From positions 1 through 57,575 of the forward strand of contig DCKG01000013.1 in NCBI GenBank assembly GCA_002320605.1: DNA of 57,575 nt, read 5' to 3'. Both the position numbers and the translations under genes were made by a program. This DNA comes from Bacteroidales bacterium UBA1680 (lineage in GTDB: Bacteria > Bacteroidota > Bacteroidia > Bacteroidales > UBA932). Shown in pieces: positions 48,698 through 57,246 of the stretch. Below the pieces are notes generated by a model that had not been told where the DNA came from, searched no databases, and worked only from the letters and a program-made list of their open reading frames with translations. The stretch's first letter is position 1. Every line of letters begins with the position of its first letter.

Positions 48698-50500
48698 TTA
48701 GCGGCGATGTCGAGAAGACCGAAGACCGGCAGGCTTTGCCGGCTCCCTGGTGGTTTTTCTGAAAAAGAAAGATTTTTGGAGCTGCTTCTTCTCCATGTCA
48801 CGCTCCACGAATACAGGCTCCATGTTCCTCGGGTCCAAGCCTGAATAATACATCACGGAAGAGGTCGTCATGGGCGTTGGCGTGAAATCCTGAACCTGAT
48901 CCATGTACAAGCCTTTCAGGTCAGGGTTCTTGGATAGGTTCTCCATGTCTTTCATGGTGCATCCCGGATGAGAGGAAATGAAATACGGTACTATTCCGGT
49001 CCTGCGGCCATTCTCGCGGCAGATTTTATCGAATTCCTGACGCAGGCGCACGAACAGCCTGAACGAAGGTTTGGCAATATATTTAAGGACTTTATCCTCG
49101 GTATGCTCTGGAGCCACTTTCAATCGGCCGGAAGTATGATCCAAGATGAGCGTCTTAAGATAGGGCTCCGAAGTCTCGTCCACGAAACCATTCTCGGTCA
49201 GGAACAGGTCGTAGCGAATTCCGCTGCCGATGTAGGAATGGCGGACTCCCGCCACTGAATCGACTTTCTTGTAGAGTTCCAGAAGCTGTTTATGAGATCT
49301 GTCGAGATTAGGACACGGGCCTGGGAACAGGCACGATTTACGCCTGCAAACCTCGCATTTGGACATGTCTCGGCCATGCATCATGTACATATTTGCAGTA
49401 GGAGCCCCCAAATCCGATATGTTCCCATGAAATTCAGGCATCTTCGCAAGCTTGCATACTTCCCCTAGGATGGACTCCTGCGAGCGGGACTGAATGAACT
49501 TCCCCTGGTGCGCCGCGATAGTACAGAAATTGCATCCGCCGAAGCACCCGCGATGAGTGATTATGGAGTCCTTGATCATGTCATATGCAGGGATACGTTT
49601 ACCCTTGTAGCGCGGATGAGGCAGCTTGGTGAACGGCAGCTCCCAATAAGAGTCCATTTCTTCCGTCGTTGCCGGAGGATATGGTGGATTTATCTGCACA
49701 TAGCCATCCCCGACTGGCTCCACGATAGTCGCCGGATGCATCATATTCGCATGAGTCTCAATGAGATGGAAATTCTCAGCGAAAGCTCGCTTGTCCGCCT
49801 TGCACTCCTCGAAGGAATGTAGCGTAAGCACACCATCAGCTGCCTTCGGATGGCCCGTCATCTTGAATGCTATCTGAGGGATTTTATGAATATCATTAAT
49901 ATTCCTTTGTGCTTCTATGGCTTTCGTGAGTTCCAGCATAGTCCTTTCGCCCATCCCATAGCATAGGTAGTCCGCAGGGCACCACTCCAGAATCGACGGC
50001 AGCAGCTCGTCCTTCCAATAGTCATAATGCGTAAGCCTGCGCAGCGATGCCTCGATGCCTCCAATCACTACAGGCACGTCCGGGAACAGTTCTTTCAATA
50101 TCTTCGTATATACGCTCACGGCGTAGTCCGGCCTCTGACCGGCACGTCCCTCAGGAGTGTAGGCATCATCGTGGCGCAAGCGCTTGGCGGCAGTGTAATG
50201 GTTCACCATTGAATCCATCGCACCGGAATTCATGGCGAAATACAGCCTGGGAGCACCCAGTTTGCGGAAATCCCTTAGGTCATCACGCCAGTTAGGCTGA
50301 GGTACCACAGCCATCCTGTAACCGAATTTCTGCAGCCAGCGAGCTATGCACGCAGTCCCGAAGGACGGATGATCCACGAAGGCATCTCCCGTGAAGAAGA
50401 TGATGTCTATGTAATCCCATCCCAGAGCCTCCACCTCTTTCTTCGAGGTCGGAAACATATAGTCACAATTATCTTGAATATTCAGCATTTCCTTCGTCAT
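48698..50500 (-). CDS. YgiQ family radical SAM protein
   Basis: A radical SAM enzyme of 600 residues. The [4Fe-4S]-SAM motif is CFGGCNFCTIAAHQGKF (CxxxCxxC) near residue 320. The N-terminal UPF0313/YgiQ domain contains DIIFFTGDAFVDHPSFGTA (UDAxVDHPSFG signature), and a C-terminal extra Cys set appears in CEVCRRKSCLFPGPCPN. The reaction is unknown. It is read from its own promoter with the -7 box 7 nt from the ATG, so its mRNA is probably leaderless. A 140-bp gene-free stretch separates it from the sigma operon. Confidence 0.92.
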   Translation of the reverse strand: MTKEMLNIQDNCDYMFPTSKKEVEALGWDYIDIIFFTGDAFVDHPSFGTACIARWLQKFGYRMAVVPQPNWRDDLRDFRKLGAPRLYFAMNSGAMDSMVNHYTAAKRLRHDDAYTPEGRAGQRPDYAVSVYTKILKELFPDVPVVIGGIEASLRRLTHYDYWKDELLPSILEWCPADYLCYGMGERTMLELTKAIEAQRNINDIHKIPQIAFKMTGHPKAADGVLTLHSFEECKADKRAFAENFHLIETHANMMHPATIVEPVGDGYVQINPPYPPATTEEMDSYWELPFTKLPHPRYKGKRIPAYDMIKDSIITHRGCFGGCNFCTIAAHQGKFIQSRSQESILGEVCKLAKMPEFHGNISDLGAPTANMYMMHGRDMSKCEVCRRKSCLFPGPCPNLDRSHKQLLELYKKVDSVAGVRHSYIGSGIRYDLFLTENGFVDETSEPYLKTLILDHTSGRLKVAPEHTEDKVLKYIAKPSFRLFVRLRQEFDKICRENGRRTGIVPYFISSHPGCTMKDMENLSKNPDLKGLYMDQVQDFTPTPMTTSSVMYYSGLDPRNMEPVFVERDMEKKQLQKSFFFRKTTREPAKPAGLRSSRHRR

Positions 50501-50666
50501 GACATTGCAAATTTATGAAATAATCTTTAGTCGTCACAGTTACTTCAAGCTCCTCTTTAATGACAGGACAGGAATACAAGCGGATGCTTTCATTTGATGA
50601 TGCAGGAAACTCAAGCCCATAGAGACGAACCTGCTTGGAGGCCGAGCTCTCAAGCACACACTTCAC
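50469..50666 (-). pseudogene. unidentified short open frame truncated near repeat C
   Basis: A 65-codon minus-strand frame containing LYGLEFPASSNESIRLYSCP and ending NLQCHDEGNAEYSR. It overlaps the 5' end of the YgiQ gene by 32 bp and would be open a little further upstream, reaching the edge of repeat copy C at 50684. It may be the tail of a gene cut by the repeat or mere chance. No family recognised. Confidence 0.25.
50508..50515 (-). promoter_or_regulatory. -7 box of the YgiQ gene
   Basis: TAAATTTG on the minus strand with only 7 nt to the ATG at 50500, so a start at or next to the codon is expected. No clear -33 TTTG at 19-21 bp. Confidence 0.45.
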
Positions 50667-50683
50667 CCGCTCGTAAGTGCATA

Positions 50684-51014
50684 CCTGACTTTTGCAAATA
50701 TTAACCCATCAGAGGTTAAGGAGTGGGGCGATAGGCTGTTGTTCCGTGGTTAGTTCCTCCTACCACTGCCCGCTCCTTCGCTAATCCCGTCCCCGTCCTC
50801 TCTGTTAAAGTCGGCGGATAGGGTGAGCAGGAGGCACTTTTCATATACCTGATAATCAATATATTAGCTCATGTCAATTGCCCACCCTGCCTGATTTTTA
50901 TATAGGTAAGCAACACCTCTATTGATAATCAATTGCTTACGAAGACGTTTTGCTCACCCTCTGGAAACCGGCTGTTCGGCATGGATGAGCCTGCCGGCAA
51001 GCGAAAAGACTGCG
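50684..51014 (+). repeat. dispersed repeat, copy C
   Basis: About 330 bp closely matching copy A, from CCTGACTTTTGCAAAT to GCGAAAAGACTGCG, with the same inner inverted repeats. It has a stop in the frame that stays open in copies A and B (ATATAG), so that frame is not a conserved gene. It marks the boundary between the core-like YgiQ region and the secretion island. Confidence 0.75.
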
Positions 51015-51159
51015 AAATCTGATGAACAGGAAAGCAGATGAGTGAATGGGGGTGTCACTGCCGGCTCAAATTGAGATACATTTCACGACGATTGTTAATT
51101 AAAACGTTACAATTTATTTTTGTGCAATCGAAATAATTTATTAGATTTACGCCTAAGTG

Positions 51160-51176
51160 AAGTCATTGAATGACTT
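51160..51176. promoter_or_regulatory. inverted repeat upstream of the small HTH gene
   Basis: AAGTCAT-TGA-ATGACTT, perfect 7-bp arms, 36 bp before the HTH start. It may be an operator for the HTH protein or a small hairpin in its leader. The rest of 51015-51212 holds no gene. Confidence 0.4.
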
Positions 51177-51212
51177 GCGCTTATATGACAACAACCAATA
51201 ATGCAGCTCGTA

Positions 51213-51431
51213 ATGCACATAGGCAAACGAATCCGAGAGATTCTGGATGAGAGGAATCGTTCAGTAGTATGGTTCAGTAATGAATTGTCTTGCAGCAGAT
51301 CAAATGCCTACAAGATTTTCTTAATGGAATCAATAGACACCAGCCTCTTGGCCAGAATCTCAAAAATCCTTGATTACAACTTTTTCAAGGAGCTGAGTGA
51401 TGAGCTACTGCATGAGGGAAACCCCGTGTAA
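51213..51431 (+). CDS. small XRE-like HTH regulator
   Basis: A DNA-binding protein of about 72 residues. MHIGKRIREILDERN is followed by SVVWFSNELSCSRSNAYKIF, a helix-turn-helix of the Cro/C1 type, then IDTSLLARISKILDYNFF. The frame opens at 51201, but MHIGKRI is the natural start. Homologous small HTH proteins are common in front of Bacteroidales C39-type peptide secretion operons. It lies 126 bp before tolC and is separated from it by a perfect 34-bp palindrome, so it probably controls the exporter. Confidence 0.7.
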   Translation: MHIGKRIREILDERNRSVVWFSNELSCSRSNAYKIFLMESIDTSLLARISKILDYNFFKELSDELLHEGNPV

Positions 51432-51461
51432 TGGGTTCTGAACCAATCAATCGTATGTATT

Positions 51462-51495
51462 TGTCGGATTAGCAGACATGTCTGCTAATCCGACA
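51462..51495. promoter_or_regulatory. perfect 34-bp palindrome between the HTH gene and the secretion operon
   Basis: The 17-base half TGTCGGATTAGCAGACA is followed at once by its exact reverse complement, centred on ACATGT. It ends 33 bp before the -7 box of the tolC promoter and starts 30 bp after the HTH stop. It could be a terminator for the HTH gene (only a weak T-tract follows), an operator, or both. Confidence 0.65.
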
Positions 51496-51502
51496 CACTT
51501 TA

Positions 51503-51535
51503 TTGAACAGAACGACATTTATATCAATATCTTTG
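51503..51535 (+). promoter_or_regulatory. promoter of the C39 secretion operon
   Basis: TATCTTTG at 51528-51535 matches TAnnTTTG, with TTG at 51503-51505, 22 bp upstream. The transcript would start near 51542, which places the in-frame codons at 51503-51556 outside the mRNA and fixes the tolC start at ATG 51557. Confidence 0.55.
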
Positions 51536-51556
51536 CCAAAACACATTGGCTATCAT

Positions 51557-53053
51557 ATGTGCCAGTTAAAACTAATAGTCATTTTGTTTGCCATGAGTGA
51601 GCCAATAATCGCTCAAGAAAAGTCACTGACATTCAACGAGGTGGTTGAGTCGCTCGCTTTGGAATGCCCTGCCGCAGAGACGGAGCATCTGAGACATGCC
51701 ACGGCTCTATTGGAATTCGAAAACTACAGGAAAAGTCTTCTTCCTTCCCTTTCATTGAATCTGAGTTCAATAAGCTTCAACCACTCTATGAAACTCATCC
51801 AGCAGGCCAGCGATGGGACATACTACAACGTAGATGATTATACATTCAATACCGGAATCGGATTCTCGGTTAGTCAAAAAGTAGGTTTTACAGGAGGGAC
51901 CCTTTCCGCCAGCAGCGATTTGAACTACCTGAATGAAATGAGTTCTTCCAGAAAAAGTTTTAGTACCACGCCTTTCTCCTTCTCTTATTCTCAGCCTCTT
52001 TGGGGCGGCAGAAAAGAATTCAGAATCGAGAAAGAGCTGGAATACAAACGGAATAGCATTTCCTTTCAGGAATACAGCGAGGCTCTGGCAGATATACAGA
52101 GCCACGCGTCTGGCCTTTACCTCCGCGCATTAGCTTCCCAGATTGCTCTTTCTTTTGCCGAGAAAGATGCAATCATCTCAGATTCTCTATTGATAATTGC
52201 CAGGAGGAAACTCGACAACGGCGAGATAACTCAGATGGAATATCGACAGGCAATTATCCAAAAGTCAAACAGCGCATACTCTCTTGAGGAAGCACGCCAG
52301 TCAATGAAAAGTTCCCTACGCATGCTAAGCGATTACCTTGCAATTGATCTGAATGAATACCGAAAAATAACTCTTTCAGAACCGGAAGCAAAAATTCCAC
52401 TACTTCTATCCTATGAAGATATTGAGAGAATGGCTCTTGCAAATGGAATATTCCAAACGAATCAGGAAATCTCTCGAATCGAAGCCGAGAAGGCTCTGTT
52501 CAACGCAAGGAAAGACTCTTTTCTTGGTGGCAGCATCAGTCTGAACTACGGAACGAATCAATATGCGAATATTTTATCCAATGCATACTCCAATCCTAAT
52601 GCAAGACAGTATGCCTCTCTTGCATTCAGCATTCCTGCCTTCCAATGGGGAACCTTGAAGAATAGGAGAAAAATAGCGGAAAATAACTATAAAGCCAATG
52701 AGATCAAGATAGAGAATAAGGAACGGGAGTTTTACAGTACGCTAAAAGACATGGTGGAGGAATTCAACCAGAAATCCAGCCTTTACGTAATTGCAAGAGA
52801 GACGTACGATCTAAGTCGCGAACAGGGCGAGCTTTTCCTTGCCAGATACAGTACTGGAATCACTTCCATTTCGGATTATCATGCCTTGCTGCAGGAACAA
52901 GCTTCTGCATCAGAAAATTACTTAAGCGCACTTACAGGGCTGTGGGCGGCTTATTTCGAAATAAGGAAGACAACACTTTATGACTTCATCCTTCAGAGAA
53001 ATCTCGTTGATGTCTTTGAAACAGGTCATAAAGGCAAATCTAACAATAATTGA
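51557..53053 (+). CDS. TolC-like outer membrane channel of the secretion operon
   Basis: An outer membrane efflux protein of 498 residues. A signal peptide (LKLIVILFAMSEPIIAQ) leads to SLTFNEVVESLALECPAAE, the usual TolC opening, then a beta-strand-rich section with FSYSQPLWGGRKEF and long coiled-coil helices up to YSTGITSISDYHALLQEQAS, the second internal repeat. It forms the exit channel of a type I system with HlyD and the C39 ABC exporter. The operon is AT-richer than the flanks and uses GAATAT for Glu-Tyr much less often than, for example, metH. The hlyD gene follows after 12 bp. Confidence 0.84.
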   Translation: MCQLKLIVILFAMSEPIIAQEKSLTFNEVVESLALECPAAETEHLRHATALLEFENYRKSLLPSLSLNLSSISFNHSMKLIQQASDGTYYNVDDYTFNTGIGFSVSQKVGFTGGTLSASSDLNYLNEMSSSRKSFSTTPFSFSYSQPLWGGRKEFRIEKELEYKRNSISFQEYSEALADIQSHASGLYLRALASQIALSFAEKDAIISDSLLIIARRKLDNGEITQMEYRQAIIQKSNSAYSLEEARQSMKSSLRMLSDYLAIDLNEYRKITLSEPEAKIPLLLSYEDIERMALANGIFQTNQEISRIEAEKALFNARKDSFLGGSISLNYGTNQYANILSNAYSNPNARQYASLAFSIPAFQWGTLKNRRKIAENNYKANEIKIENKEREFYSTLKDMVEEFNQKSSLYVIARETYDLSREQGELFLARYSTGITSISDYHALLQEQASASENYLSALTGLWAAYFEIRKTTLYDFILQRNLVDVFETGHKGKSNNN

Positions 53054-53065
53054 TATTGCGTGAAT

Positions 53066-54373
53066 ATGACGAGTAAAGAATCAAAGGACGAAGAGCATCA
53101 ATTACCACACGAAGAGGCACGTAGCGAAGAAATTCAATCGATCATAGATAGAATGCCTACAGGATGGGCGAAGTGGGTATCGCTTTGCGTCGTCATTCTG
53201 ATGGGAGGCGTGATGCTAATGGGATTCATAATTGAGTACCCGGACACTGTAGATGGTCAGATTTCCGTAACAGCGAGAACCGCTCCCATACGCTTGGTAT
53301 CAGGATCCTCCGGAAGGATTGCCATATTGAAAAGTAACGAGTCCATAATTCGGAATGGTGATGTAATAGCCAACATCGAATGCGGAGCCAGACTCAAAGA
53401 CATTATTCTGCTTGACTCCATATTGGATGCCAGAGATGATATTATTCCACCTGACTCTCTAATCCTTGGAGATGTCAGTCAATCGTACTCGTCATACGTT
53501 ACCGCAATTACCAACTATGAGAGGTTAGTTTCATCTGACATTTATCCGACGATGCGTCAAAACCTAGAAAGTGCCATCAGTTCCGAACAAAAAGTACTTG
53601 CAAATCTTCGAAAAGAACTTCAGATTAGGGAGAAGAATGCGGAGAATTCAAGAGATAGACTTTTGAAGGACAGCTCTTTAGTAGCTGCTGGGGGGCTGAG
53701 TCCAAGAGAGTATGAGGAAAGGCAGGATGCACATAGGTCAACAATGGAGTCTCTTTTAGGCTTCCGTAGTGGCATTCTCTCCAAGGAATCAGACATCGAA
53801 TCAAAACAGCTAGAGTTAAGAAAAATTGAACTTCAGGAAATCGAATCAAAGCAAGAGGCGTATTCAAATTACATGTCAGCACGGAACATGCTTGAGAGTG
53901 CCTTGTCTCAGTGGAAAGAACGCTATCTACTCATTGCGCCGACCAGTGGTGTCTTAGAATACATCGGATTTCTTCGAGACAACGACTATATTCAAGCAGG
54001 GACTGAGACATTCAGTATCATTCCCGAGAGAAATGAGACTATCGGCGAGGTTATGATTCCATCAACTGGAGCAGGGAAAGTTCACGCTGGGCAAGATGTA
54101 AACGTGAAGATGAACAGCTTCCCCTACGACGAATACGGTTATCTCCATGGCATAGTCGGCAGTATTTCACGATTAACTAAAAGCATCCAGACTGCGAATG
54201 ATCTCACTGATGTCTATATGGTTACCGTCTCGTTTCCTGAAGGACTCGTAACGAATTTCGGGAGTAGCCTGCCTCTGGATTTTGAATCCATAGGCACAGC
54301 CGAGATTATCACAAATCGGAAATGCCTGATTTCCCGACTTTTCGACAATCTTAAATCCAAGGGCATGAAGTAA
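53066..54373 (+). CDS. HlyD-family membrane fusion protein
   Basis: The periplasmic adaptor of the exporter, 435 residues. A cytoplasmic N-terminal tail of about 30 residues (acidic) leads to one helix (WVSLCVVILMGGVMLMGFII), the first lipoyl half (RLVSGSSGRIAILKSNESII), a long coiled coil between about residues 150 and 275, and the second half LLIAPTSGVLEYIGFLRDND with GAGKVHAGQDVNVKMNSFPY. The frame is open from a GTG at 53060; ATG 53066 sits in the GAATATG context. It ends 1 bp before the ABC gene. Confidence 0.86.
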   Translation: MTSKESKDEEHQLPHEEARSEEIQSIIDRMPTGWAKWVSLCVVILMGGVMLMGFIIEYPDTVDGQISVTARTAPIRLVSGSSGRIAILKSNESIIRNGDVIANIECGARLKDIILLDSILDARDDIIPPDSLILGDVSQSYSSYVTAITNYERLVSSDIYPTMRQNLESAISSEQKVLANLRKELQIREKNAENSRDRLLKDSSLVAAGGLSPREYEERQDAHRSTMESLLGFRSGILSKESDIESKQLELRKIELQEIESKQEAYSNYMSARNMLESALSQWKERYLLIAPTSGVLEYIGFLRDNDYIQAGTETFSIIPERNETIGEVMIPSTGAGKVHAGQDVNVKMNSFPYDEYGYLHGIVGSISRLTKSIQTANDLTDVYMVTVSFPEGLVTNFGSSLPLDFESIGTAEIITNRKCLISRLFDNLKSKGMK

Positions 54374-54374
54374 T

Positions 54375-56558
54375 ATGCTAGACCGGTTTCCAGTTGAATA
54401 TCAGATGGACTCCCAAGACTGCGGTCCCGCATCCCTGAAGATTATCGCAAAGTACTTCGGGAAATACTTCTCGCTGCAATATCTTCGAGACAAATGCGGA
54501 ATCTCGAAAGAAGGCGTGTCGCTCCTAGATCTCAGCACAGGAGCCGAAAGCATCGGCCTCAGAACCCTTGCGATTAAAGGTACAGTGGACGATGTCGTAA
54601 ACAGTGTTCCATTCCCAGCAATACTATTCTGGAACAACAATCATTTCGTCGTGGTTTATAAATCAGACAAAAGACATGTCTGGATTTCGGATCCGGCTAG
54701 AGGCCGGATCCGCTATTCTCTAGCAGAATTCCGCAATGGGTGGTACATCAAAGGAGAGAAACATGGAGTATTGCTAGCCGTAGAACCCACTTCGACATTC
54801 AATGACAGTAACGCAGAGAAGGAACAGAAAAGGAACAGCTTTTCCAGTATTCTCAAATATTTCTTGCCTTATAAGAGTAACTTCTCTCTTGTATTTTCGA
54901 TAATGCTGATCGTGACTCTGCTACAAGGTCTTCGACCTTTCATTTCAAAAGCGGTGATTGACGTTGGCATCAAGACTTCCGACGTGAATTTCATTAACAT
55001 GGTCTTGATTGGGAACGTATGCATCCTTATCAGCACAATGGTATTCAATGTCATCAGAGACTGGGTATTGATGCATATTACGGCAAGGGTGAATGTCGCG
55101 CTCATTTCAGACTATCTCGTCAAATTAATGAAACTCCCTGTGACATTCTTCGAGAATAAATTGCTAGGAGACATCCTGCAACGTGCCCAAGACCATGAGA
55201 GAATAAGAAGTTTCATAATGAACAATTCTCTCGCATTCATTTTCTCAACGTTCACATTTGTGGTTTTCGCAATCATTCTGCTTATCTACAATTCCACTAT
55301 ATTTTTAATTTTCATCGCAGGATCATCGCTTTATGCAGGTTGGGTTCTACTGTTCTTGAACATAAGGAAAAAGCTTGACTGGGAGTATTTCGGCCTTCTT
55401 TCAAGAAACCAGAGTTACTGGGTAGAAACGGTATCTGCCATTCAGGACATAAAAATATTCAACTACGAAAAATTTCGTAGATGGAAGTGGGAAGAAATCC
55501 AAGCAAGGCTTTACCATGTCAACAAGCAAGTGCTCGCCGTAACAAATGCTCAGAACTTAGGTGCCCAGTTCATCGATGGAATAAAGAACATGGGAATTGT
55601 ATTTTTCTGCGCTATGGCTGTAATAAGAGGAGAGATAACTTTTGGAGTGATGATTTCCACACAATTCATCATTGGAATGCTAAACGGTCCATTAGTGCAA
55701 TTCATTAATTTCATAGTGTCGGCTCAATATGCTAAAATAAGTTTTATGAGGATTAACGAGATCAAGCAGCTAGAAGACGAAGATGATTTGCTGTCCACCG
55801 GTAGTTCTGCAACTTTACCTGAAGACAAGAGCATAACATTGCAGAATGTCTTTTTTCAGTACACGGCTAATTCACCTATGGCGCTAAGCGGCATATTCAT
55901 CAAGATTCCAGAGAACAAGACTACAGCAATTGTCGGCGGAAGCGGAAGCGGGAAATCCACTCTTTTGAAACTCCTGGTTAGAATCTATAAACCAAGTTTC
56001 GGAGAAATCAAGATAGGTGGAATGAATATCAATTCGATTAACCTCAGAACATGGAGGCAGATGTGCGGAGTAGTGATGCAAGATGGTAAACTGTTCAGCG
56101 ACACAATCTTGAATAATATCGTCCTAGACGATGAACATATCGATTATGAAAGGCTTAGGAAAGTGTGCGAGATTGCGCAGATTGACGATGAAATCAATTC
56201 TTTGCCTAAAGGTCTCGAAACTGTTATTGGAGAAAAAGGCAGAGGATTGAGTGGAGGGCAAAAACAAAGGTTGCTAATAGCCAGGGCACTTTACAAGAAT
56301 CCAAAGTATTTATTTCTTGATGAGGCTACCAACTCACTGGATGCAATAAATGAAGGGAAGATTGTCTCTGCGTTGGAATCCGCATTCGAAGATCGGACGG
56401 TGGTAGTAGTAGCGCACAGGCTGAGCACTATTCGTAATGCAGACCAAATTGTCGTCCTTAACAACGGCTACATTCAGGAAATAGGCACACACGATGCACT
56501 CATGGGGAAAAAAGGACATTACTACGAGCTGGTTTCATCTCAAATGAACAGCCAATAA
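54375..56558 (+). CDS. C39 peptidase-containing ABC exporter (PCAT)
   Basis: A bacteriocin-type exporter of 727 residues that cleaves the leader of its substrate and transports it. The N-terminal C39 peptidase has catalytic Cys16 in MDSQDCGPASLKI, His90 in NNNHFVVVY and Asp106 in WISDPARGR. The six-helix transmembrane domain spans about 150-440. The ATPase carries GGSGSGKSTLLKLL (Walker A near 520), MQDGKLFSDTI (Q-loop), GRGLSGGQKQRLLIA (signature) and KYLFLDEATNSLDA (Walker B). All residues needed for cleavage and ATP hydrolysis are present. The leader-bearing cargo starts 29 bp downstream. Confidence 0.93.
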   Translation: MLDRFPVEYQMDSQDCGPASLKIIAKYFGKYFSLQYLRDKCGISKEGVSLLDLSTGAESIGLRTLAIKGTVDDVVNSVPFPAILFWNNNHFVVVYKSDKRHVWISDPARGRIRYSLAEFRNGWYIKGEKHGVLLAVEPTSTFNDSNAEKEQKRNSFSSILKYFLPYKSNFSLVFSIMLIVTLLQGLRPFISKAVIDVGIKTSDVNFINMVLIGNVCILISTMVFNVIRDWVLMHITARVNVALISDYLVKLMKLPVTFFENKLLGDILQRAQDHERIRSFIMNNSLAFIFSTFTFVVFAIILLIYNSTIFLIFIAGSSLYAGWVLLFLNIRKKLDWEYFGLLSRNQSYWVETVSAIQDIKIFNYEKFRRWKWEEIQARLYHVNKQVLAVTNAQNLGAQFIDGIKNMGIVFFCAMAVIRGEITFGVMISTQFIIGMLNGPLVQFINFIVSAQYAKISFMRINEIKQLEDEDDLLSTGSSATLPEDKSITLQNVFFQYTANSPMALSGIFIKIPENKTTAIVGGSGSGKSTLLKLLVRIYKPSFGEIKIGGMNINSINLRTWRQMCGVVMQDGKLFSDTILNNIVLDDEHIDYERLRKVCEIAQIDDEINSLPKGLETVIGEKGRGLSGGQKQRLLIARALYKNPKYLFLDEATNSLDAINEGKIVSALESAFEDRTVVVVAHRLSTIRNADQIVVLNNGYIQEIGTHDALMGKKGHYYELVSSQMNSQ

Positions 56559-56587
56559 CAATTATTTAATTAAAAACATTCAAAGTC

Positions 56588-57238
56588 ATGAAGAAACTGA
56601 AACTCATTCGCAAAAGTCTCGACGAGCTGGCCATGTCATTGCCGGCCATCGGCGAGCAGGAACAACAAGGATTCATCGGAGGCGGCGACGGGTCGCAGAT
56701 GAACCCGTGGACCTATGATGAGTACTCCTCTCAGTACGGGTACTTTGCAGGAGGCTGGGTAGACTTCGGGGAGGACGGAGTCAGGTATGTGCAGCCCGGG
56801 TACGCTTTCACGCCGCCAGACTCCGGGGTGGCGACCCTCGCCTCCAGCTATGTCGGCGTCTCTGAGGCCAACAACGACGAGCTGATTCGCGCCTGGCTGG
56901 CGGAGAACAGATATGGCAATGGAGGGGCCAGCGTCTCCACTCCGTGGTGCGCAGCCTTCGTGAGTTCCATGCTGAGCGCCAGTGGCATAAGCAACCCAAG
57001 GAGCTGCGCCGTTAATGATTTCGAGAATTGGGGAACGGGGACGACCAGCCCTAAGGTCGGCGATGTGGCAATCTTCAAAAATCCGCACCATGTTGGAATC
57101 GTGGCAGCCGTGGATGGCAATTCCGTCACCATCGTCTCCGGCAATTCCATGGGGCCCGGCGATGCGGCCGGAAACCCGACATTCGTCACTTCAAAGACCT
57201 ATTACGGCCTGGACAATTTCAATTTCAGGACTTATTGA
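56588..57238 (+). CDS. leader-bearing CHAP-like peptidoglycan hydrolase, probable exporter cargo
   Basis: A 216-residue protein. The first 33 residues form an amphipathic leader, LKLIRKSLDELAMSL then EQEQQGFIGGG, ending in the double-glycine signal recognised by C39 peptidases. After it comes GDGSQMNPWTYDEY, a segment I recall from other Bacteroidales leader proteins. Residues about 95-216 are a CHAP/TIGR02594-like papain-fold domain: TPWCAAFVSSMLSASGI (Cys121), HHVGIVAAVDGN (His168) and VSGNSMGPG (Asn186). Such domains are amidases or endopeptidases acting on peptidoglycan. The gene is clearly GC-richer than the exporter genes. The expected mature product is about 183 residues, exported. An alternative is a self cell-wall remodelling enzyme. 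Confidence 0.78.
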   Translation: MKKLKLIRKSLDELAMSLPAIGEQEQQGFIGGGDGSQMNPWTYDEYSSQYGYFAGGWVDFGEDGVRYVQPGYAFTPPDSGVATLASSYVGVSEANNDELIRAWLAENRYGNGGASVSTPWCAAFVSSMLSASGISNPRSCAVNDFENWGTGTTSPKVGDVAIFKNPHHVGIVAAVDGNSVTIVSGNSMGPGDAAGNPTFVTSKTYYGLDNFNFRTY

Positions 57239-57246
57239 CGAACGCC

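Noticed and set aside
29597..51014. CRISPR array
   Set aside because: The three repeats are long, more than 8 kb apart and one is inverted; there are no short regularly spaced repeats in the window.
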